NCBI RefSeq assembly: GCF_900091505.1 | Contig: NZ_LT607409.1 | Span: forward strand, 3,658,001 to 3,722,000 | DNA from: Micromonospora chokoriensis | GTDB taxonomy: Bacteria > Actinomycetota > Actinomycetes > Mycobacteriales > Micromonosporaceae | Direction of reading: 5' to 3' | DNA: 64,000 nucleotides | Shown here: piece after piece, positions 1 to 8,605 of the stretch | How positions within the stretch are numbered: the stretch's first letter is position 1 | How the letters are laid out: each line of letters begins with the position of its first letter | The notes under the pieces: model-generated | Told to the model about the DNA's origin: nothing | The model's database searches: none | Seen by the model: only the letters and a program-made list of their open reading frames with translations | Position numbers and translations under genes: made by a program

Positions 1-1130
1 GCCCGTTCGTCCGGCGGCAGGGCTACCGGATCATCCTCGACCGGTACGGGCTGGAGGCGCTGCGCGAGAGCCTGCCCCGCCAGCTGTACAACCTGGCGCT
101 GACCACCGGCGACGAGCCCGGCGGGCACCTACGCTTCACCGACAGCCGGCTGCGGGACGCGTTCACCATCACCTTCAAGGACGAGCCGCACGCCACCCGC
201 CAGGTCGACCGGCTGACCCTGCGGTCGATCCTGCAGTCCGGGCTGAACGGGCGCATCCACTACGGCAAGGACGCCGTCGCGGTGGAGAGCGGCGGCCCGG
301 CAGGGCTGCGGATGCGGTTCTCCGACGGCGGGGCCGCCGCGGCAACCGTCGTCGTGGGCGCGGACGGTGTCGGCTCGGCCCTGCGCGCGCAGCTCATGCC
401 GGACGCGGACCCGACGAACACCCCGATGGCGGGCATCTACGGTCGCTCACCCCTGCTGCGCAACGGCGAGAGCGTCATCCCGGACGCGTTGCGGACCAGC
501 GGGGTCCTGGCCATCGCCGACCAGCCGGGCCGTGCCTTCTTCTTCACCCCCATGCGGTTCGGCGAGAGCCCGCCGGAGGCGTTCGCGCGCCTGGCCCCGG
601 GCAGCTATGCGCCCACCGGCTACGACTACGTCATGTGGGGCCTGCTGCTCCGCCAGGAGGAGGTGCCCCTCGGGGTACGCGGGGACCTGCTGGCGCTGTG
701 GAGACTCGCCTCGCGGACGAGTGCGGACTTCCACCCGGTCATCCGGCGGCTGGTCGCCACGGCCGAGCTCGACGCCACGGTGCTCAACCTCTTCGCCACC
801 GGCCGGCGTCCGCGACGGTGGGCGGTGCCCCGGGCCACGATGATGGGCGACGCCGTACACGTCATGCCGCCGTTCGGCGCTCACGGTGGCAACACGGCAC
901 TCCGCGACGCCGCCCTGCTCGGTCGCAGGCTGGTCCAGGCTCGCACGAACGGCACCCCGGTGGAGGAGGCGATCGCCCGCTATCAGGACGAGATGGTGCC
1001 CTACGCCTTCCGCGCCGTCGACACCGCCGCCGGGCTCATGCGCCGCCTGACCGGGGGCGCGACCGCACCGCACTGGGTGCTGACCCGCGTGTTACCTCGG
1101 CTGCACCGGGTCACCGTACCGGAGGCATGA
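1..1130 (+). CDS. FAD-dependent monooxygenase (5' truncated by window edge)
   Basis: The reading frame is open from base 3, so the N-terminus with the Rossmann GxGxxG motif lies outside the window. What remains is the second half of a PHBH-type aromatic-ring or drug-modifying flavoprotein monooxygenase. Visible are a GADGVGS motif, which in this family contacts the FAD/NADPH region, and GDAVHVMPPFGAHGGN, the conserved GD...P motif that binds the FAD ribityl chain. The product should use FAD and NAD(P)H to hydroxylate a small aromatic or polyketide substrate, which I cannot name. Its stop codon overlaps a possible start of the downstream MarR gene, suggesting one transcript and regulation by that repressor. 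An internal GTG at 282 is not the real start. Confidence 0.85.
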   Translation, partial: PFVRRQGYRIILDRYGLEALRESLPRQLYNLALTTGDEPGGHLRFTDSRLRDAFTITFKDEPHATRQVDRLTLRSILQSGLNGRIHYGKDAVAVESGGPAGLRMRFSDGGAAAATVVVGADGVGSALRAQLMPDADPTNTPMAGIYGRSPLLRNGESVIPDALRTSGVLAIADQPGRAFFFTPMRFGESPPEAFARLAPGSYAPTGYDYVMWGLLLRQEEVPLGVRGDLLALWRLASRTSADFHPVIRRLVATAELDATVLNLFATGRRPRRWAVPRATMMGDAVHVMPPFGAHGGNTALRDAALLGRRLVQARTNGTPVEEAIARYQDEMVPYAFRAVDTAAGLMRRLTGGATAPHWVLTRVLPRLHRVTVPEA

Positions 1131-1138
1131 TTGCGGGC

Positions 1139-1627
1139 ATGCCCCACAAACCGGCCCGTGCGTCCGCGATCGCCGACCTCATGCGCGCCGGCCGGGAGAC
1201 GTCGCGGCTGTCCATGGTGTTCCGGTACGCCATCGCGGAGCGGCTGGGCCTCACCGTCAGCGACCTGGAGTGCCTGGACTACCTGGCGGACGCCAGATCT
1301 GCCACCGCCGGGCAGGTCGCCGAACGGACCAACCTCACCACCGGGGCGGTGACCAGCATGCTCCGCCGGCTCCAGCAGGCGGGCTACGTGACGGCCGAGC
1401 GCGATCCAACGGACCGACGGCGGTTGATCGTCACCCTGCGGCCGGAGCGGATCGCCGAGTTGAAGCGACCGTACGAGCCGTTCGCCGAGCGGGCGGAGCG
1501 CCTCATCGAGGGCTACAGCGTCGAGGAGGTCACGCTGCTCGTCCGCCACAATGAGCGCCTACAGGCGATGTACCTCGCCGAGTTGGACCGCCTCCGCGGC
1601 GGCGACACCGCACAGCGGTCCGCCTGA
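1139..1627 (+). CDS. MarR-family transcriptional regulator
   Basis: This 162-residue protein has the MarR winged-helix core: a helix-turn-helix around TAGQVAERTNLTTGAVTSML followed by the wing motif ERDPTDRRRLIVTL (the DxRxxxV/L signature). MarR proteins are dimeric repressors that usually release DNA on binding a phenolic or drug-like ligand. The gene follows the monooxygenase directly, and the enzyme stop TGA lies inside an in-frame ATG at 1127. I prefer the ATG at 1139, because the GGAGG at 1121-1125 is too close to 1127 (1 nt) but 13 nt from 1139; the alternative adds four residues. Regulation of the adjacent monooxygenase is inferred from position. Confidence 0.85.
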   Translation: MPHKPARASAIADLMRAGRETSRLSMVFRYAIAERLGLTVSDLECLDYLADARSATAGQVAERTNLTTGAVTSMLRRLQQAGYVTAERDPTDRRRLIVTLRPERIAELKRPYEPFAERAERLIEGYSVEEVTLLVRHNERLQAMYLAELDRLRGGDTAQRSA

Positions 1628-1653
1628 GGGGCGCCGAACGGGCTCGCTAGTGG

Positions 1654-2061
1654 TTACGTCGGCGCACGGAGCGGCCACCGTAAAGGTGGACACGGTGGCC
1701 GGCCCACCTGCCCGTGCGCGAGGGTGAACAAGCGGGTCGATGCTCCCGCGCGGGGAAACGCCGCCCTGCCGGGCAGGCGCTCGACGGTCACCGCCGAGCC
1801 CTCGACGGCGAGCCACAGACCCAGGCTGCGGGCGATGCTCACGCCACCGGTCAGCACGTCGGTGCGGAGCGAGTAGTTGTCGGCCTCGTCGGCCAGGACG
1901 TCGTGAACCACGACATCGCCTGCTGGCTGCGGCGCAGGAAGCTCGATCGGGCGGTTGAGTCCGCGACGGGCGTTGGCCTGGCGAGCGCCGCGGCTGGACG
2001 CGCTCCATCGCACACGTACCCGCTGGATGACGATCACCCCCAGACCATGGCCCACTGCCAC
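1654..2061 (-). CDS. doubtful ORF or gene relic in a 527-bp gap
   Basis: The gap between the MarR gene and the next gene contains a 135-codon minus-strand frame. Its middle part (around DVLADEADNYSLRTDVLTGG) has a plausible protein-like composition, but both ends look like non-coding GC-rich translation, and I do not recognise a family. It could be the remains of a gene or chance. No convincing ribosome-binding site precedes its start. Nothing else is evident in 1628-2154 apart from the probable promoter of the 2155 gene. Confidence 0.2.
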   Translation of the reverse strand: MAVGHGLGVIVIQRVRVRWSASSRGARQANARRGLNRPIELPAPQPAGDVVVHDVLADEADNYSLRTDVLTGGVSIARSLGLWLAVEGSAVTVERLPGRAAFPRAGASTRLFTLAHGQVGRPPCPPLRWPLRAPT

Positions 2062-2154
2062 AGGTCGCGCCAGCCGATATCAGCCCGTGCCACCTCAGGA
2101 GTGCCGTCGGCGTCGGGACGGGAAACCGTGGTGCGGTCCTCCCGAGGGCTGTGG

Positions 2155-3147
2155 ATGATGGCCAGCGTGACTGAGGATGGCGGCGGGTGTGCGGAGCAGC
2201 GATTGTACGACGTTGTGGCACTGTGGGACGCCGAGACCGGATGCGGCTCGGAGGTTCTGATCCAGGCTGCCTGCCAGGCGTTGGTCGACGGGCTGGACTC
2301 TCCGACGTTGCGCGAACTCGCCGGTGCTTCGGCGAACGACTCTTCCTGGGACATTCGCGAACTCGTGACCACGTCGCTTCAGGAGCTGGAGATCCCATTC
2401 CCGGGCACTGTCCCTCCCGGTTTCGCCCTTGCGTCGGGCGGGGGAGTCGCCCGCCGGCCCGGCGTCGACTCTCTCCGCCTGGAGGTGTCGCCGACGCCCC
2501 GCGCACGCGGCGATTTCCACGTGCAGGTCTACGTCAACGGTACGGAGATGACAGCTGCCGGAGCAGGCCTCGGGATGGATCCGTACCAGATCCTGGTGCC
2601 GACCAATCGTCTGGTGGCCGTCTCCCAGCCACGCACCGTTCCGATCGCGCGCTGCGAGTGCGGTGTGTACGGCTGTGGATCCACAGACGTCACCATCACG
2701 CGTGACGGCGATCGGGTCCACTGGGACTGGTCGCTCGAGGTGCCCATGATGCGGGGCGTCTCCTTCGCCGCCGCCGAGTACGACGCAGAAGTCGCACGGG
2801 TGGCCGCGGACCATTCGTGGGAAACGCCCGAGAGGTCGGTCGGACGACGTGTTCTGACAGACGTGGACCGGGAACTGTTGCTCACCTACAACCTCCGACC
2901 CAGCTGGGTAGCCAACGACTACCGCGACAAGGAGCTGTTCCGGGTCGCCCTCGAGTTCAACGGCGACTACCAGGTCTTCGTCGACACCCCGTGGCGTGGC
3001 CGCAGCCCCGAGGAGTTGGCGGGCGAGGTGTGCGCCACCTTGGCGCGTCCTCCCAGCACCTGGCACGCCATCTGGCACGCCATGGTCCCGTCGCTGACCG
3101 CACCGCCGGAGATCGCAGGACCGTCCTGGCGACCCGCGCGGTTCTAG
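2155..3147 (+). CDS. hypothetical protein with a CxCxxxxC cluster
   Basis: This 330-residue protein is not recognised. The start is ATG 2155 (or the adjacent 2158), preceded by a GAGGG box at a spacing of about 6; the longer frame upstream has no protein-like character. There is no signal peptide or membrane segment, so it is probably cytoplasmic. A CECGVYGCG segment near residue 165 could bind a metal. The C-terminal part is rich in aromatic residues (TWHAIWHAM). The gene stands alone and is followed by a strong hairpin. Function unknown. Confidence 0.7.
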   Translation: MMASVTEDGGGCAEQRLYDVVALWDAETGCGSEVLIQAACQALVDGLDSPTLRELAGASANDSSWDIRELVTTSLQELEIPFPGTVPPGFALASGGGVARRPGVDSLRLEVSPTPRARGDFHVQVYVNGTEMTAAGAGLGMDPYQILVPTNRLVAVSQPRTVPIARCECGVYGCGSTDVTITRDGDRVHWDWSLEVPMMRGVSFAAAEYDAEVARVAADHSWETPERSVGRRVLTDVDRELLLTYNLRPSWVANDYRDKELFRVALEFNGDYQVFVDTPWRGRSPEELAGEVCATLARPPSTWHAIWHAMVPSLTAPPEIAGPSWRPARF

Positions 3148-3154
3148 GGACGGC

Positions 3155-3190
3155 GACGGCGTCGCGCCCCTTGCCGGGCGCGACGCCGTC
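3155..3190 (+). terminator. intrinsic-type terminator hairpin
   Basis: A perfect 15-bp inverted repeat (GACGGCGTCGCGCCC and its complement) with a 6-nt loop begins 8 nt after the stop of the 2155-3147 gene. It lacks a U-tract, as is common in actinomycetes. Confidence 0.7.
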
Positions 3191-3348
3191 CGGCACGGTG
3201 CCCGACGTGACTCTGCTCCAGACCGCCTGCTCCCTCATATTCTCGGATGTCGTCGCCTGGACCGGATGCCACAACGTCCTGGTGGCCGATACCGGACCTC
3301 GACCGTCGGCCTCGCACGGCCGAGCACTCGGTGTCGCACGTCAGGTCG

Positions 3349-3843
3349 TCAATCACGATGGCTCGGGTCCTCGCCCGAAGGCTGAGTAGGCGGTAGCGGA
3401 GACAGGTCCTGTTGGGCTCCAGTGAGCCCAGCTGTCTGCTCCCGCGCAAGGTTCAGGTGTGCGTCGGCCTCCCGTCGGGCGGCGGCCACGAGCCTCTCGG
3501 ATTCGAGCCGCGCGTGTTCGACGATGGTGCTGGCCTGTTCCTCGGCAAGTCTGAGGATCTGTTCCACGTGAGGGCCGAGGTGGGCGAAGGTTGCTCGCTG
3601 TCGGTTGCGCGGTCGTCGCTCCACGGCGGTGGCCGCACCGTCGTCGGGCACCTCGGCTTCCTCGTCGTCGATCCCGCCGTCTCCGACGAGATCGGACTCC
3701 CGCGTGCCCACCAGGAAGAGCGCGACCCCGAGCGCGCCGACAGCGATACCAGACCAGGCTGCGGCCGGTCCGAGGGACGGACCGGCGGCGACGCCGACGC
3801 CGAGTCCGACGAGAAGGGCGGCTGTCTTGGCTGGTTTGCGCAC
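3349..3843 (-). CDS. small membrane-anchored coiled-coil protein
   Basis: This 164-residue protein starts at GTG 3843 with a GAGGGGG ribosome site 3-4 nt upstream. Residues 8-48 form two hydrophobic stretches (LLVGLGVGVAAG and GIAVGALGVALFLVG). An acidic linker follows (GDGGIDDEEAEVPDDG), then a charged helical segment (HVEQILRLAEEQASTIVEHA...) that looks like a coiled coil of the kind seen in DivIVA-like or ATP-synthase-b-like proteins. The tail is rich in proline and serine. A role in membrane or cell-envelope organisation is possible but unproven. It diverges from the sigma-factor locus at 4085. Confidence 0.7.
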   Translation of the reverse strand: MRKPAKTAALLVGLGVGVAAGPSLGPAAAWSGIAVGALGVALFLVGTRESDLVGDGGIDDEEAEVPDDGAATAVERRPRNRQRATFAHLGPHVEQILRLAEEQASTIVEHARLESERLVAAARREADAHLNLAREQTAGLTGAQQDLSPLPPTQPSGEDPSHRD

Positions 3844-4022
3844 GAGTCCCCCTCGTGTGGTGCCGGCCTGGGGCTTCCGGCTCCAGCATGGCTGACAGCC
3901 CCAAACGTCGGGTACGGCAGGCGAGGCGGTCGACCGACCCAGGGGCTTCGACGAAGCGTGCCGCTACCACGGGGGCGCCGTCGGAAAATTCGTGTCGAAA
4001 GACGGTAACCAAACCGGCCCGC

Positions 4023-4048
4023 CAACCCGTCAGGTAGGAGACGGGTTG
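4023..4048. repeat. short inverted repeat in the divergent promoter region
   Basis: CAACCCGTC and its exact complement GACGGGTTG are separated by 8 nt, about 40 bp before the ATG at 4085. It may be an operator or a 5'-UTR hairpin of the sigma-factor locus. The rest of 3844-4084 shows nothing I can assign. Confidence 0.3.
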
Positions 4049-4084
4049 CCACAGGGTGCGCCCGGCCGGGGAGGGGTACGGGAC

Positions 4085-4975
4085 ATGGGTGACGTCCGTG
4101 GACGTTTCAGGGACGATCTGGCCCAACACCCCGCACCACCGTTGGGTGACCTGATCGAGCGGTCAGTGGCGCAGGGCCGCCGACTGCGCCGCCGGCGTCG
4201 CCTGGCGCAGTTCGGCACTGGCGGATCGGCGATGGTGATGCTGGTCGTGATCGGTCTGGTCGCCGGGCCCCTCGGCGTCGGTGCGGATGACGCCGGTCAG
4301 CCCGGCGGGATGAACGTGGGTTCGCCGGGTGGGGTGGTCGACTCGGCCTCGCCGTCTCCGCCCGGGGTGCCGGGCGACGTCCCGGGCGGGTTCGTGGACG
4401 GCAGTGGAGGCAATCCGAGAGGGGCGCCAGATGGGCCCGTGTCGGCGACTCCCTCGACCAGGGTCATCGACACCGTGAGGATCGAGGCGGGGCCCGGCGG
4501 CGATCTGCTGACCACCACCCCGCAGGGCGCGTTGGAACTGTTGACCCGGCTGCTGCCCGAAGGGAAGACCGGCGGGTATGCGAATCTGCGGAGCAGCGGC
4601 GCAGGTGACGGCATGCCGTACATCCAGCTCTATCTCGACCGAGGCGAAGGGCCGGGCATGCTGCGGCTCTCCATCTACCAGGACCGCCTCGGCGACAACC
4701 CGGCGCCGGGGACGGTGGAGCTGACCGAGATTCCCGACAACTGCGTGCAGAACGAGATGGTCACCGTCTACCACCGCGACGGCCTGCAGATCGATCTGAT
4801 GATCTCCACCTGTCTGTCCTGGGAGGGCAAGGGAACCTCTCCGGCACCGTCCGCCCTCTCCGTGGACGAGGCGATCGCGATCGCCGCGAACCCGACGTGG
4901 GGGACGAGACTGCCGGCCGAGCTCGTCAGAAGCGGTGCCAAGAGGTTCGCGTCGCTGGCCCGGTCGAATGGCTGA
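4085..4975 (+). CDS. single-pass membrane protein of the SigE-type sigma locus
   Basis: This 296-residue protein starts at ATG 4085, with GAGGGG 8 nt upstream. A basic cytoplasmic N-terminus (RRLRRRRRLAQ) is followed by one transmembrane segment (AMVMLVVIGLVAGPLGVG, about residues 48-66), a Pro/Gly/Ser-rich linker and a soluble extracytoplasmic domain of about 180 residues. The topology is that of an anti-sigma or sensor protein, but there is no zinc-binding HxxxCxxC motif. Its end overlaps the sigma gene by 8 bp (ATGGCTGA), so the two are translationally coupled. A role in controlling that sigma factor is inferred from position only. Confidence 0.75.
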   Translation: MGDVRGRFRDDLAQHPAPPLGDLIERSVAQGRRLRRRRRLAQFGTGGSAMVMLVVIGLVAGPLGVGADDAGQPGGMNVGSPGGVVDSASPSPPGVPGDVPGGFVDGSGGNPRGAPDGPVSATPSTRVIDTVRIEAGPGGDLLTTTPQGALELLTRLLPEGKTGGYANLRSSGAGDGMPYIQLYLDRGEGPGMLRLSIYQDRLGDNPAPGTVELTEIPDNCVQNEMVTVYHRDGLQIDLMISTCLSWEGKGTSPAPSALSVDEAIAIAANPTWGTRLPAELVRSGAKRFASLARSNG

Positions 4976-5468
4976 CGAGGACTTCGTGGAGTTCGCGCAG
5001 GCGGCCGCCGGCCGCCTGCGCGACGCCGCGTTTCTGATGTGCCGCGACTGGCATTTCGCCCAGGACCTCACCCAGACGACGCTGGCCAAGGTGTACGCCA
5101 ACTGGAGCCGGGTCCGCCGGGCCGACGACCCGCACGCGTACGCCCGCAAGGTGCTGCTGCGCTGCATGATCGACCAGCAGCGGCGTCGTTCCAGCCGCGA
5201 GCTGGCGATGTCGGCGCCGCCGGATCGGGGCGAGGAACATCCGGCCGAGCTGCGGATGACGTTGCTGGACGCGGTGGCCACCCTGCCGTTACGGGATCGG
5301 GCGATCATCGTCCTGCGCTACTGGGACGACCTGAGCGTGGAGGCGACTGCCGAGGTGGTGGGCGTCTCCACCGCCGTCGTCAAGAGCCAGAGCATGCGCT
5401 CCCTCGACCGCCTGCGCCAGTTGCTCGGCGAGACCCGTTCCGAGTTGTTCGCCGAGGAACGCCATTGA
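4968..5468 (+). CDS. SigE-family ECF RNA polymerase sigma factor
   Basis: This 166-residue protein has ECF sigma region 2 (AAFLMCRDWHFAQDLTQTTLAKVY, with the conserved D-L-x-Q-x-T core) and region 4 (LPLRDRAIIVLRYWDDLSVEATAEVVGVS followed by VKSQSMRSLDRLR). It matches the actinobacterial group annotated as SigE-family (ECF41/ECF39-like small sigma factors without an SnoaL tail). It directs RNA polymerase to stress-type promoters that I cannot identify here. The start ATG 4968 lies inside the end of the upstream membrane-protein gene. Confidence 0.9.
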   Translation: MADEDFVEFAQAAAGRLRDAAFLMCRDWHFAQDLTQTTLAKVYANWSRVRRADDPHAYARKVLLRCMIDQQRRRSSRELAMSAPPDRGEEHPAELRMTLLDAVATLPLRDRAIIVLRYWDDLSVEATAEVVGVSTAVVKSQSMRSLDRLRQLLGETRSELFAEERH

Positions 5469-5617
5469 CCGGCCCTGTCTGCGGTCGGGGTGCGACAGCT
5501 CCGAGGGCTCTGGGGGCGAACGGCACCCGCCGCGTCGACGAATCGGCGGCGAGCATGCCAGTCGTTGCCGCCCGAGGCGTGATCCGCGGTGGCAACCATC
5601 TGTGTGGGGGAGGTTAC

Positions 5618-6289
5618 GTGTCCGTACCGAGCAGCGGGGCGTGCCGGGGCCGGAGTCGCGGTTCGATTGCTGTCGTACCGGTGGTCCTGTCGGCGTTGAT
5701 GGTGATGGCCACCGGGTGTCACCGGTCGGAGCCCGGCGTCGGCACCGAGAAGCGGCACACCACGAGCGTTGAGCCGGGCGGTCCGGGCATGCTGCTGGGG
5801 GCGGGGGACCTGGGTGCGAACTGGCACGGGGGCGACGTTCGTACCGAGTTGCCGCCCTGGCCGTGGGAGCAGAACGACTGCCCCGCCTATCAGAGCAGCG
5901 ACTACGCGGCGAAGTCGCACCGGCTTGCCGCCTCGGAGCGCTACTACCGGCCGTCGGACGGCTCGTCGTTGGCCCACCACGTGGTGGAGACGTACGAGCC
6001 GGGGTGGGCCGAGCGGAATGTCGATGACGTTCGTCGGGTCCTGCAACGGTGCGCGAGCTACCTGGTCCAGGGCGCGCGCGTGTCCTTCGAGGTCGTCGAC
6101 CCACGATATCTGGGGGACGCCGGCATCCTCGTCCGGGGCCGCATCGGGCGGGACGACAGGCCGGCCACCGTCACGTACGTCGTGATACTGAGACGAGGCG
6201 AGACGGTCTCGACGGTCCGGGTGCCCGAGCTGGGGAGCCAGGCTGCGCTGGATTCGATCGCCGCGAAGGCGGTGGCCCGTCTTGGCTGA
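5618..6289 (+). CDS. secreted lipoprotein, unknown function
   Basis: The start is GTG 5618, with GGGGGAGG 5 nt upstream; the longer frame reaching back over the sigma gene is spurious. The 223-residue product has a signal peptide ending in the lipobox ALMVMATGC, so it should be anchored to the outer face of the membrane. The mature part contains NDCPAYQ and a region with alternating strands but no domain I recognise; a PknH-like sensor fold is conceivable. It overlaps the following serine hydrolase gene by 8 bp (TTGGCTGA), mirroring the overlap at 4968, and probably belongs to the sigma operon. Confidence 0.8.
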   Translation: MSVPSSGACRGRSRGSIAVVPVVLSALMVMATGCHRSEPGVGTEKRHTTSVEPGGPGMLLGAGDLGANWHGGDVRTELPPWPWEQNDCPAYQSSDYAAKSHRLAASERYYRPSDGSSLAHHVVETYEPGWAERNVDDVRRVLQRCASYLVQGARVSFEVVDPRYLGDAGILVRGRIGRDDRPATVTYVVILRRGETVSTVRVPELGSQAALDSIAAKAVARLG

Positions 6290-7205
6290 GCGGGGAGGTC
6301 GGCAGCTGCCACGCCGTTGGGTCGTCTCCGCGGTCACCATGTCTCTGGCGGGTGTGGCGACGGCTGCCTTCGGTGCCACACGCGCTCGCGACGGCGGGGG
6401 AGCCGGCCCGTCGCACGGTCCTTCGCCAGCCGGTCCGATCCCCACGACACCGGCCATCGACCGGGTCGCCGAGGCGCGGACGCGTATCGAGGCGTACGTC
6501 GAGCGGTACGACGGTCACCTGGCGGTGGCGGCACTGGATCGACAGGGCACGGCCGCGGTGGCGGTCGGCGACAATCGGTTCGAGACGGCCAGCATCGTGA
6601 AGGTCGACATCCTCGCGGCCCTGCTGCTGCGCCAGAAGCCGGCGGGCAAGGCCCTGAGCTCCGGCACCAGGCGGTTGGCCGAAGACATGATCATGTCCAG
6701 TGACAACGCTGCGGCGGTGGCGCTGTGGCAGCGGATCGACGGCTCGCGCGGACTCACCGCCGCGAACCGCGCACTCGGTCTGCGGGAGACCAAGCCCAAC
6801 TCGCACTGGGGCCTCACCACGACCACGGCGGCCGACCAGCTCCGTCTGCTGACCGCGTTGACATCGCCCACGGGACCGTTGACCCCGCAGGACCGTACCT
6901 TCGTCATGGGCCTCATGAAGAAGGTGATCCCCGAGCAGCGATGGGGAGTCACCGCCGCGCGGCAGTCGGGCGGTTCCTCCGTGTACGTCAAGAACGGCTG
7001 GGACACCGCTGACGTCGACGGTGGTCGGTGGCTCGTCAACAGCATCGGACGGATCGTCGAGGATCGTCACGACTGGCTGATCGCCGTCCTCTCCGACCAC
7101 CATGTCAGTCAGAAGGAGGGCATCCGCGTCGTCGAGCAGGCCGCCACCTACGTGCTCACGGAGATGCGCGCCGCCACCGCCGGCGACGGTTCGTCGCAGG
7201 GGTAG
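6282..7205 (+). CDS. exported serine hydrolase, class A beta-lactamase-like
   Basis: This 307-residue protein has the active-site landmarks of the beta-lactamase/penicillin-recognising fold: S-I-V-K at 104-107 (SxxK), S-D-N at 140-142, and K-N-G at 237-239 in place of KTG. An N-terminal RRW followed by a hydrophobic stretch looks like a Tat or Sec signal. Such proteins in actinomycetes are often annotated as serine hydrolases without proven lactamase activity; no clear Glu166-type ExxLN motif is evident. The start is TTG 6282, because no other in-frame start precedes the signal sequence; translation is probably coupled to the upstream lipoprotein. Confidence 0.8.
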   Translation: MAERGGRQLPRRWVVSAVTMSLAGVATAAFGATRARDGGGAGPSHGPSPAGPIPTTPAIDRVAEARTRIEAYVERYDGHLAVAALDRQGTAAVAVGDNRFETASIVKVDILAALLLRQKPAGKALSSGTRRLAEDMIMSSDNAAAVALWQRIDGSRGLTAANRALGLRETKPNSHWGLTTTTAADQLRLLTALTSPTGPLTPQDRTFVMGLMKKVIPEQRWGVTAARQSGGSSVYVKNGWDTADVDGGRWLVNSIGRIVEDRHDWLIAVLSDHHVSQKEGIRVVEQAATYVLTEMRAATAGDGSSQG

Positions 7206-7310
7206 GTCTCCGCCTCTGGGTGGCCGCCCGCCGAGCGGCTTTCGGGTTTCGCTGACAGGGGCCTCATCAGTGCTGGATATTGGTGCTGTACCGTCCTCCG
7301 AGGCCCGGAT

Positions 7311-7326
7311 CCCGTGCCGGCACGGG
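7311..7326. promoter_or_regulatory. 16-bp perfect palindrome, candidate operator
   Basis: CCCGTGCCGGCACGGG lies 91 bp before the hydrolase start at 7417, in a 211-bp gap. Perfect symmetry and promoter position suggest a repressor site. It could also be a chance GC-rich palindrome or a small hairpin. The repressor is unknown. Confidence 0.3.
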
Positions 7327-7416
7327 CGGCGAGTGAGACACCCCGTCGAACGTTCCCGCCGCCTGCACAGGTGTGGTGACGTCAGCGGCAGGGGGACTCC
7401 CGAAAGGTGATGCCGA

Positions 7417-8166
7417 ATGACCGCTGCACCTGACTCGCCCGGCCAGAAGGCAGGGCTGCCCACTGTTGTGTTCGTCCACGGGGCGTTCGCCGATTCGTCG
7501 AGCTGGAACGGGGTCATCGCCAACCTCAAGCGTCGAGGCTATCCGGCCATTGCCGTCGCCAATCCGCTGCGTGACGTGCAGGGCGACGCCGCCTATGTTC
7601 GTTCAATCGTGGACAGCATCGATGGTCCGGTCGTCATGGTCGCTCATTCCTACGGCGGAATCGTGATAACCGAGGCTGCGGATGGCGCCGCGAACGTGAA
7701 GGCGCTGGTGTACGTCGCCAGCGTCAGCCCGGACGTCGGCGAAAGCGTGCTCGACCTGGTCTCGAAGTATCCGGGGAGTGAACTCGGTACCTCCATCAAA
7801 ATGGTGCCGTTCCGTCTCCCCGACGGGTCGACGTCCATGGAGCAGTACATCGATCAGGACAAGTTCCCTGCGGTGTTCGCCGCCGACGTCGACCCCGATC
7901 TCGCCGCGCTGATGGCGGTCACGCAGCGGCCCGCCGCGCAGAGCGCCCAGACGGGATCCGTGACCAAGACCGCCTGGAAGTCCATCCCGTCGTGGACGCT
8001 GATCAGCAAGCAGGACAAGGGCATTCCGCCGGACCTGCAACGCTTCATGGCCGACCGGGCCGGTTCCACCACCGTCGAGGTCGACGGGTCCCACGCCGTG
8101 GCGGTCTCCCAACCAGGCCCGGTCGCCGACTTCATCGACACCGCCGCCCGCGCGACCGCCGGCTAG
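7417..8166 (+). CDS. alpha/beta hydrolase (EstC/salicylate-esterase-like)
   Basis: This 249-residue alpha/beta hydrolase has the oxyanion HGAF motif (VVFVHGAFADSSSW), the nucleophile elbow AHSYGG, and a catalytic His near the end (DGSHAVAVSQP). The family includes plant methyl-salicylate esterases and bacterial EstC-type esterases; the substrate is unknown. It is a paralog of the gene at 18870 (shared HGAFAD, GG-VITEA and LVYV segments). The start ATG 7417 follows AAAGG 9 nt upstream. No signal peptide. Confidence 0.85.
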   Translation: MTAAPDSPGQKAGLPTVVFVHGAFADSSSWNGVIANLKRRGYPAIAVANPLRDVQGDAAYVRSIVDSIDGPVVMVAHSYGGIVITEAADGAANVKALVYVASVSPDVGESVLDLVSKYPGSELGTSIKMVPFRLPDGSTSMEQYIDQDKFPAVFAADVDPDLAALMAVTQRPAAQSAQTGSVTKTAWKSIPSWTLISKQDKGIPPDLQRFMADRAGSTTVEVDGSHAVAVSQPGPVADFIDTAARATAG

Positions 8167-8220
8167 GACCACCTCGTCGATCGCAGGGAGGGCGGACGGC
8201 CCAGACGACGCCGCGCTTGA

Positions 8221-8592
8221 TCAGACGACCGGAACGGCCGGAGGCTGGAGCAGCGTGCGGTCACCGTCGAAGCCGTGGCTCAGGGCGGCGGCGACGTCCT
8301 CGTGCGGGGTTCCCAGCTTGATCGCGCTGACCTCGTTGAGCTGTCGGTAGTGCTGGTCAGCCGGCCCTGGTCACCGAGCCGGTACTTGCCGGTGGGCAGG
8401 CCTCCGGCCAGCGGGGAGTACAGGACAACACCCAGACCGTGTTCGCCTGGTGCCGCTGTACTTGGTGATGATCAGAAAGTCGTCCCGTTGATGCCCGAGC
8501 AGCCCGCCCAGCACCGTCTCGGCCTGTCCGTCCTGGTAGAGGTTGGACGTGTCGATGGTGGTCCCGCCGGCTGCGGCGAAGGCCTTGAAAGA
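8221..8592 (-). pseudogene. aldo/keto reductase relic
   Basis: Minus-strand translation gives clear aldo/keto reductase fragments that are not in one frame. The first, FAAAGGTTIDTSNLYQDGQ, is the conserved AGxxxIDTxxxY region with the catalytic Asp. It is followed by a TKYS segment, then GLGVVLYSPLAGGLPTGKY, then SAIKLGTPHEDVAAALSHGF ending at a stop at 8221. The first about 50 residues, the TIM-barrel middle and parts between the blocks are missing or frameshifted. It is a decayed NADPH-dependent oxidoreductase gene. Confidence 0.75.
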
Positions 8593-8605
8593 GCGCGAAC
8601 AACCT

